Assembly (NCBI GenBank): GCA_020064725.1
Contig: JAGTWJ010000007.1
Coordinates: 2,604,001-2,668,000 of the forward strand
Direction of reading: 5' to 3'
DNA length: 64,000 nt
Source: Drechslerella dactyloides
Taxonomy: Eukaryota; Ascomycota; Orbiliomycetes; Orbiliales; Orbiliaceae
This document shows, piece by piece, positions 57,960-64,000 of this stretch. Each line of letters begins with the position of its first letter. Positions within the stretch are counted from its first letter, which is position 1. Both the position numbers and the translations under genes were made by a program. A model generated the notes under the pieces. It did not search any database, was not told where the DNA came from, and saw nothing but the letters and a program-made list of their open reading frames with translations.

Positions 57960-60900
57960 TATCCGAATATCTTTGCTTTGGTTCCGCTTTTTTTTCGCAC
58001 TGTTATCAGGCTTTATCTCCAGATAAGTGGATGCAACAGTATGAAATCGAGCGGCAAGACTCGAGTAATGCGACAAGCTTTTGGCGATGTTGGTATCAGG
58101 TTAGGGTGTTACTATGTGGAGTTTATGGACGTTGCTTTATTCCCCTTCCATTTTAGCTTATCGAACCTTTCTTTTTCTTCTTTCAATTCATCCGTTCATT
58201 CACGTGCACAACAGTGCCCTTTCGAATTCAACTTCATGCCACTCCTTTTTCCACTTTTCTTAGATATAAATCCGCTCTGGCCCTTCTTCCTCCGTTTGTT
58301 TGTACATTTCTGACAAGGTGATTGTATTTCTTGTAGAATAATATACCTTCAATACATAAGTACGTATTTACTCATTTCTCTTTAACCAGCCCCGTGCTAT
58401 GCATGTATACGCCTTGTGCCTACTGTACGACTGTTTGATCGACTCCGCTGTATCTTAGCAGCGAACATGTGATCATTCTCAAACTTCTAGGATATGACTG
58501 AGAACGCAGCTCCCACGGCTGATCGACGGATACTGAATGACCCATCGCAAGCCAAGTTGGCGATGTACTAGCGCTCTACGAGATACACATTAGAGAGTGA
58601 AGTTATGTGACTTGTTACCAGAGAGCCTGCATTGCGAGACCAGTGTAAATTAGGTTTTCCTTTATACATCACCTCAGATGCAGGGGTATGAGGATTTAAA
58701 GTCAGTCTGATATGTTAGTTATCTTATTAGATCGAGAAACACCAGACCGGAGGCCTCAAGATTTACCCCCCCTTGGTATCTGTCGTTTGAGAACTAGCAT
58801 CGGCAGTTGGATTAGGTTAGATGTAGCAGGTACCTTGGTTAAGTAGTTAGGAACACTACTTAGGTAATCAGTAGTACAACCTCTTATGGAAACCTACTTA
58901 GTATCCGCCAGTTAGCCGCCTCACGCGAGAAATCGCCGGTTGTGAGCCTGTAGCTCAGATTAGTGTTAGCTCGAGCGCTCGGACTTATCAAATGAGAGCC
59001 TCAAGCCTTTCTGACGGGTCTTTTTTGGGTACTTTGGAGACAGAAAGATGTTTGGATCTGACTAGGTGAGCAATAGCTTTTGCGCAGCTTGACCCTGATC
59101 GAATATTGATATCGAAGGGCCGTCCGAGTCCTGAAGCTGGTTGGCGGCATTTCGTGGGTGGTAGACATATATGCATATCGAAAGATGCAGAGTTCAAGAA
59201 ATTATCATCTAGATCGTAATCAGTGAAATTCTTATGGCTACACGCGTTATGCGTGCTTATGCGTAATGAAGATCCCCGAGAGCTCGAGGAGCTCTCCCAG
59301 TCTAGGCGCCAGTTGCCAGTTGTGAATCAAGGAATAGAGATGTATCCGATGAAAGATCCTTAAAATGCTGTTCCATAGATAGAGTATTGAAGGATGCCGG
59401 ATTTCGGAGCTTCTAAATATCGACAGGTAAGTGTAGCTAGGAATCTATAAGCGAAACCTTGTAGTTATCCGGATGGTGCCAGTGTTGCGAATGCAGGCTA
59501 GGGTATCGGGTGTGGCTTCGAACGAGGTGCACATATCCTAATTATAACTTCATAAGTTAACCGCTAATTGTATTGATTCAACTCACATGCCTCGATTAAG
59601 AGGCACATGCTGGTCACACAAACATATCATTCGTATTTGCGACGGGACATTTTATCGTGGCCTGTGAAGGTTACGTGTTAGTAGGGATTTCGACGAACGA
59701 TTGAATGCACCAACTGGGGTAGCGCGTCGAGACCTCAGGTCTGTGGTTTGCAACCAGCAGGTCTTGCTCTTTAAATCAGCGTCCCGGGGCCTAGGACGAG
59801 TATCGATTGCATACCACCTTGCAGACAGACATACGTGTGCAGGATACACAAATTTGCTCTTGTGGTCGGCGCTGTTACATTCCGTGCATATTTTTGCGTA
59901 CGCCGCGGCGAGGGGTAACGTTAGACAGCTGGCAGCCGAGTTGACAGTAGGCCTGGTCCTTGCACTGGCACTTGACAGGCGGTTCGTAACGTTCTCTGTG
60001 GCTTTGACATCTTGACCCTTGCCCACCCCCCTGCGAACGCTATATAACCCGGTACTCCGTATTGCTGAGATAGATGTCATAGTAGCAACAGTAGATAAAA
60101 TATCGAATTGAGCAAAAAGCGACTCCTCCAGCCGCCAAAGACAACCATTCTGGTGACCGTTGCATTGGGCAGAGGATTTACCTACCAAGGACATGTACAC
60201 ACACATGTAGATCACATTACTTCAGCTATAGCGCTACCAGATCCTGACTCGTACGGTCGACAATATATTTGACGGCAGTGGCGAATCGAGCCCTCGGCCA
60301 CGAGAGGTGTCTTGCGCTATATGTGCTGATACTTTGTCCAGCTTTACGAAAAGCCCTCCATGGAGATCTTGAGAATCCTAAGTCGCCTGCTTTGTGATAC
60401 GCGTGACCACATCAATGCAGACCTTTAAGTGACATAGTATTATAGTGCGCTTCAGTGATGGCGTCTCCTCAGCCGTTTCCACAACCAGCATACGTTATTT
60501 GATTCTGATTCGATGACTTTAAGTAACAGGGGTAGATCATCGAGCAATGCAGCCAGAGTATACCATGCGCATAAGAAATACGAAGCACACTATCATAGCT
60601 CGATTCACGGCACTTTTTCCGGTGAAGAGATCCAGCGTATCCATAACTGTTGCAAAATCAAATTTCATAATCGATCGATCATCTTTGCGGGGTAAGACGG
60701 GTCGCCGGCCTTTTCGGCGCCAGCGCACGCGGTGTTTTACCGAGGCCGCAGAGAATGCCGGTTTTTCGCCTCCGGATCGACCGTGCCAGAAAGGAAAGCG
60801 GTGGGCGCAAACTCGCGAGGTTACATTTCTCTCGGTGCTGGAAATGTTCTTCGTCAGACAACAATATCGTCATGGGCAATGACAAACTTCCGCTCTAACT

Positions 60901-63052
60901 ATCCAGAGTTATCATCAGCTCTAATTATAGCGTTAGCTTTGGTGTTGGAATGCAATCCTGCAGGGATGCCCAGTCAAAATGCCTGGTCCCGCAACAGCTT
61001 CCCCGCAGAATCCAGGTACAGGGGTGTATCATTCGTCAGTACTGGTACCAGGCGTGCCAGGCATTGAAAGATGAACGTCGATATCCTGCGCACAGCAATT
61101 CGATAAAGTGCACCATTGAATTTACTACAATCCTCTCTAAATTCTTCTACACTTCAAAAGAAACATACATGCATGTGTAATGTGGAGTTTCGAGCGGCGG
61201 GCTCTCTAATCATCCACGAAGCTATAGGATGAGGACATATTTCGTCACGTAAAAAGTACGATGCATCAATGGATGATTGCAGTCTGACATTTGTCACGGG
61301 TACACACCCCGGCAGGGGCAAAAACAAAGAGAATGCTTAGTTCGCCTCCACAAATGTCTTCTGTTTTCGTCTCGTTAGTGTCGGCTAGCATCCGAGGAAC
61401 CCGAGTTCCTAGACAATCCTTCTCGCGGGCATTTGATCTCGGCAAGAAACACTGTCCGCCAAAGTGGCGTGCAGAACAGTAGGCTTCAGCTCCAAGGCCC
61501 TCCACCTTTCAATTGTCAATCGGGTCCCACCGAGCTACTATTGATGTTTCGATATATCACAAATGCGTTAATGGATTTGGGGCTGACTTGGCGCTAGAAG
61601 TCAGCTAGCATATGCAGACATATGCTTGAATGATAATCGACGTGCCAAGGTCGACCGATCTCTGAACCTTCCTGAGCTGGAGTGCCGCCTCTGTGGCATG
61701 TTACTCTGTATACGGATCCTTGAATATGGCTAGGCCCCGGCTGTGGTTCCATGGACCGAATATGGGAAAGAACTCTTCGGATCTCTTGGGTAGGTGCAGA
61801 TCAAGGACGGTCGCAGGAAAGGTCGTGTCTTCATGGTAAGATTGAGATCATCAAGTGACATAGCGCTGCTGTATCCGGCAGATCGATGCAAAACCAATTG
61901 CGGGATTCTGGCGCCTATGTACTAAATCCTAGGTATTTGCATCTCGAGGTCACTCGGCGGAGTCACCATTTGTCTTGGAAAGGCTTGTCGGTTTGGCTTG
62001 CTTGACTCGCCGTTGAGCCTCATTCTTGAGATTGCGAGCGAGAATATCAACACAGCCGGGATCTGATCAAATCCGGAAGCGGCTGTTGAGCTTCTGCAGG
62101 CTGGCTCTCAATGTAACCTTGCTCAGGTGGATTCGGGATCCAGCGGGTTTTCACTAGTATGTAAATAACTCTTTCAGATAGGTGCAGGATAGCATTGTCC
62201 AACGCACAGGTGTTACATCGAAAGCCATTGAGCTCTGCAGGCTGCAGCAGCTTACGCCTGCCTATGAACAGAATTCTGGCTGATTGTCTACCGCGCCAAT
62301 AGCAAATGAATGGTGACCAAGAGTCAAGAATTCCTACACTTTCAAGAGATCATGGTCAACTTACACACGCACAAACACGACCTGCCTCTGGAAGCCGCCA
62401 AAATCGTGGTTGTGAAGGAAATCTTGAACGTGTGGATCTGACGTCAAAGTGTAACAAAAAGAAACCCTGTCTACCTCGAAAGCCCGGATAAGTGTATGCC
62501 TTTCCGCGTTTCTTTTGTTTTGGTATTTGTTTCTTTTTTTAAGACATGTATTCTCGAGCTAAAATGCATGGGTAGATGCAAATGCCGACGGCAAGAAGAA
62601 GAAGAAAGAAGCAAAAAAGCACATGTTTTCCTGCAGTGTGCGAATGACTGCAGCGCTGCAGCGGTGTGATCGCTGACTTGATGACTTGAAGTTCGGACTA
62701 GCCAGCGGACAAAATTGGCGGATGTCTTGTTATCCACAATGCATGTTCGCATGCTATGTCGCTGCTTCCGATACGCAGTGACTTCTATCTGCTTGGGGAC
62801 GGCTGTAATGTAGTATCCTTGGCTTGGCTTCTCCTCATGAAGTCATAGCAGCTGAATGCGAAGTATATAAGTGCGGCCGCATGACCACGACATTTCAACC
62901 ATTCCATCTCGCAGCTGTATACAAACAGTTTGAGCGACGGTTTTCGAATCGATCTCAATCTCAACCACTCGTTCCGGCATCCAAAAGTGTTGTAGCTTCA
63001 GTACATATTTGCGATTGAGAACGTTCGAACATATCGATTTTATTTTGCAATT
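57960..63052. other. Gene-poor region with the But2 gene promoter at its right end
   Basis: No supportable gene. Frames up to about 187 codons (59652-60215, -) lack domains. The region has AT-rich and TA-rich patches. The last 200 bases contain the TATA box of the next gene. Confidence 0.45.
62864..62870 (+). promoter_or_regulatory. TATA box for the But2-domain gene
   Basis: TATATAA lies 183 nt before the ATG at 63053, a normal distance for fungal genes. A C-rich stretch (62895-62915) follows. Confidence 0.5.
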
Positions 63053-64000
63053 ATGTACTCGAAATTACTCCTATCTCTTCTTGCGCTCGCTTCTTCAGTA
63101 CATTCCGCAGTACTTCCTCGGAACCCATGCTACAAATGCCAAGGTTTCACAATTAACGTTTCTGGTGGTGTCAACGGCCCTCTTGGGCAGATATATGATG
63201 GCCAGAATCGTGTTGGACCTGCCACTCCAAGTGCTGCGAAATACAGCCTTGGCTGCGACGGCGGCATCACGGATCAAAACGGCCGTGGATGCATCTTGAC
63301 TCCTCCTACCACTCAATACCAATGCGACCAAGGAGCATCTCCAACTACTGGCTTTGCAATTGGAAGCGATGGCCAAATCACATATAATGGAGGCGGTGAC
63401 TTCTGGGCTTGTCCGTAAGTTTCAAAAACAGGATTTCGGCGGGCCAAGTCAGGTAGCATTCGGATAACACGACTAATTTATGCATATGATTGGTTTAGTG
63501 TCGACGACAAGGGTAACTGGAATATATACAGCAAACCCGTTGAAAACCAGCCGAAATGTGTGAAGGTCTGCTTGACTGCAGTTGGCTGTAGCGCGCCGCC
63601 TCCACCTCCGCCGCCACCGCCGCCGCCGCCGCCGCCACAAACGTGTCCATATAGCCTTGTGACCCCCGGTGGCGATCAGTTTGAGTTTCCACATTTGATT
63701 ATCCCAGTTGATTCATCAAAGCCTGATTACGCCGCCGGAACCCAATATTTCGGTGATACCGCATCGAATGTTGCTACTATTTTCAACTTTGACGTCCGCC
63801 CAGCTTTCGCTGGAAAGAAATGCTCTTTGGTTTTCTTGCTCCCGACGAATCCGCCATCTACTACTAGTTCTTACACCATGGACGGCCCCGGTAATCTTCA
63901 TTTCTGGAAGAAGAAGAGCGTAGCCACACAGGGTACAACTTGGAATAACCAAGGGCCAAACGATTACGACTACGGTGTTACGAAGGTGGCACCAGGTAAC
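63053..64000 (+). CDS. Secreted protein with But2 C-terminal domain, partial at the window end
   Basis: Exon 1 (63053-63414) and exon 2 (63499 to the window edge) join across an 84-nt intron with a GTAAGT donor and a GGTTTAG acceptor. The 288 residues visible are continuous. Residues 1-18 are a signal peptide (LLLSLLALASSVHSA). A Cys-containing domain (about 24-151) follows, with CYKC near the start and a pattern seen in fungal wall-associated secreted proteins. A 14-proline linker lies at 154-167. After it the sequence CPYSLVTPGGDQFEFPHLI and the later KKCSLVFLLP match the But2 (ubiquitin 3 binding protein) C-terminal domain, which in fungi is usually extracellular despite its name. The stop codon lies beyond the window. 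The likely role is cell wall or extracellular; no catalytic motif is seen. Confidence 0.82.
63595..63636 (+). repeat. CCG/CCA/CCT proline-codon repeat
   Basis: Fourteen consecutive proline codons, mostly CCG, form the linker in the But2-domain gene. Such a tract is prone to length change. Confidence 0.85.

Noticed and set aside
59652..60215. 187-codon frame on -
   Set aside because: No recognisable domain; low-quality composition in a gene-poor stretch; probably chance.

Overview
The window looks like nuclear DNA of a filamentous ascomycete. Genes carry short introns (45-158 nt) with GT..AG ends and CTAAC/CTAAT branch sites, promoters contain pyrimidine tracts, and the protein families are typical of such fungi: Zn2Cys6 regulator with a fungal-specific domain, C2H2 regulator, CpsA/GT2-type glycosyltransferase, But2-domain secreted protein and a CorA-like membrane protein. 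I cannot fix the genus. No tRNA, rRNA, CRISPR array or intact transposon is visible.

Layout. 1-4762: gene-free flank, then a long pyrimidine-rich leader. 4763-5503 (+): small disordered basic protein. 8459-10588 (-): secreted, Cys-rich, single-pass membrane protein with a long cytosolic tail. 14389-16011 (+): proline-rich and coiled-coil protein. 18444-22249 (-): six-exon gene rebuilt here, 1154 residues, with a possible membrane segment and two C-terminal C2H2 fingers. 22.3-43.6 kb: about 21 kb nearly without genes, holding decayed short repeats that differ by transitions (RIP-like), homopolymer tracts and a few ORF relics. 43659-45159 (+): four-exon GT2 glycosyltransferase. 47174-48815 (+): two-exon CorA-like protein. 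49411-52358 (-): four-exon Zn2Cys6 transcription factor, 877 residues. 52.4-57.0 kb: intergenic. 56994-57959 (+): disordered acidic-tailed protein. 58-63 kb: gene-poor. 63053 to the right edge (+): secreted But2-domain protein, cut by the window end.

Five genes were rebuilt by joining exons. For the four complete ones (the 1154-residue C2H2 gene, GT2, CorA-like and Zn2Cys6) the summed exon lengths divide by three, and the join restores a known motif or family order in most cases.

The genes do not form an evident biosynthetic cluster. Two are candidate regulators, three are membrane or secreted surface proteins, and the rest are disordered proteins of unknown role. The most unusual items are the possible membrane-tethered C2H2 regulator, the dispersed 21-bp motif family with transition-only divergence, and a protein-like 176-codon open frame alone in the gene-poor gap.
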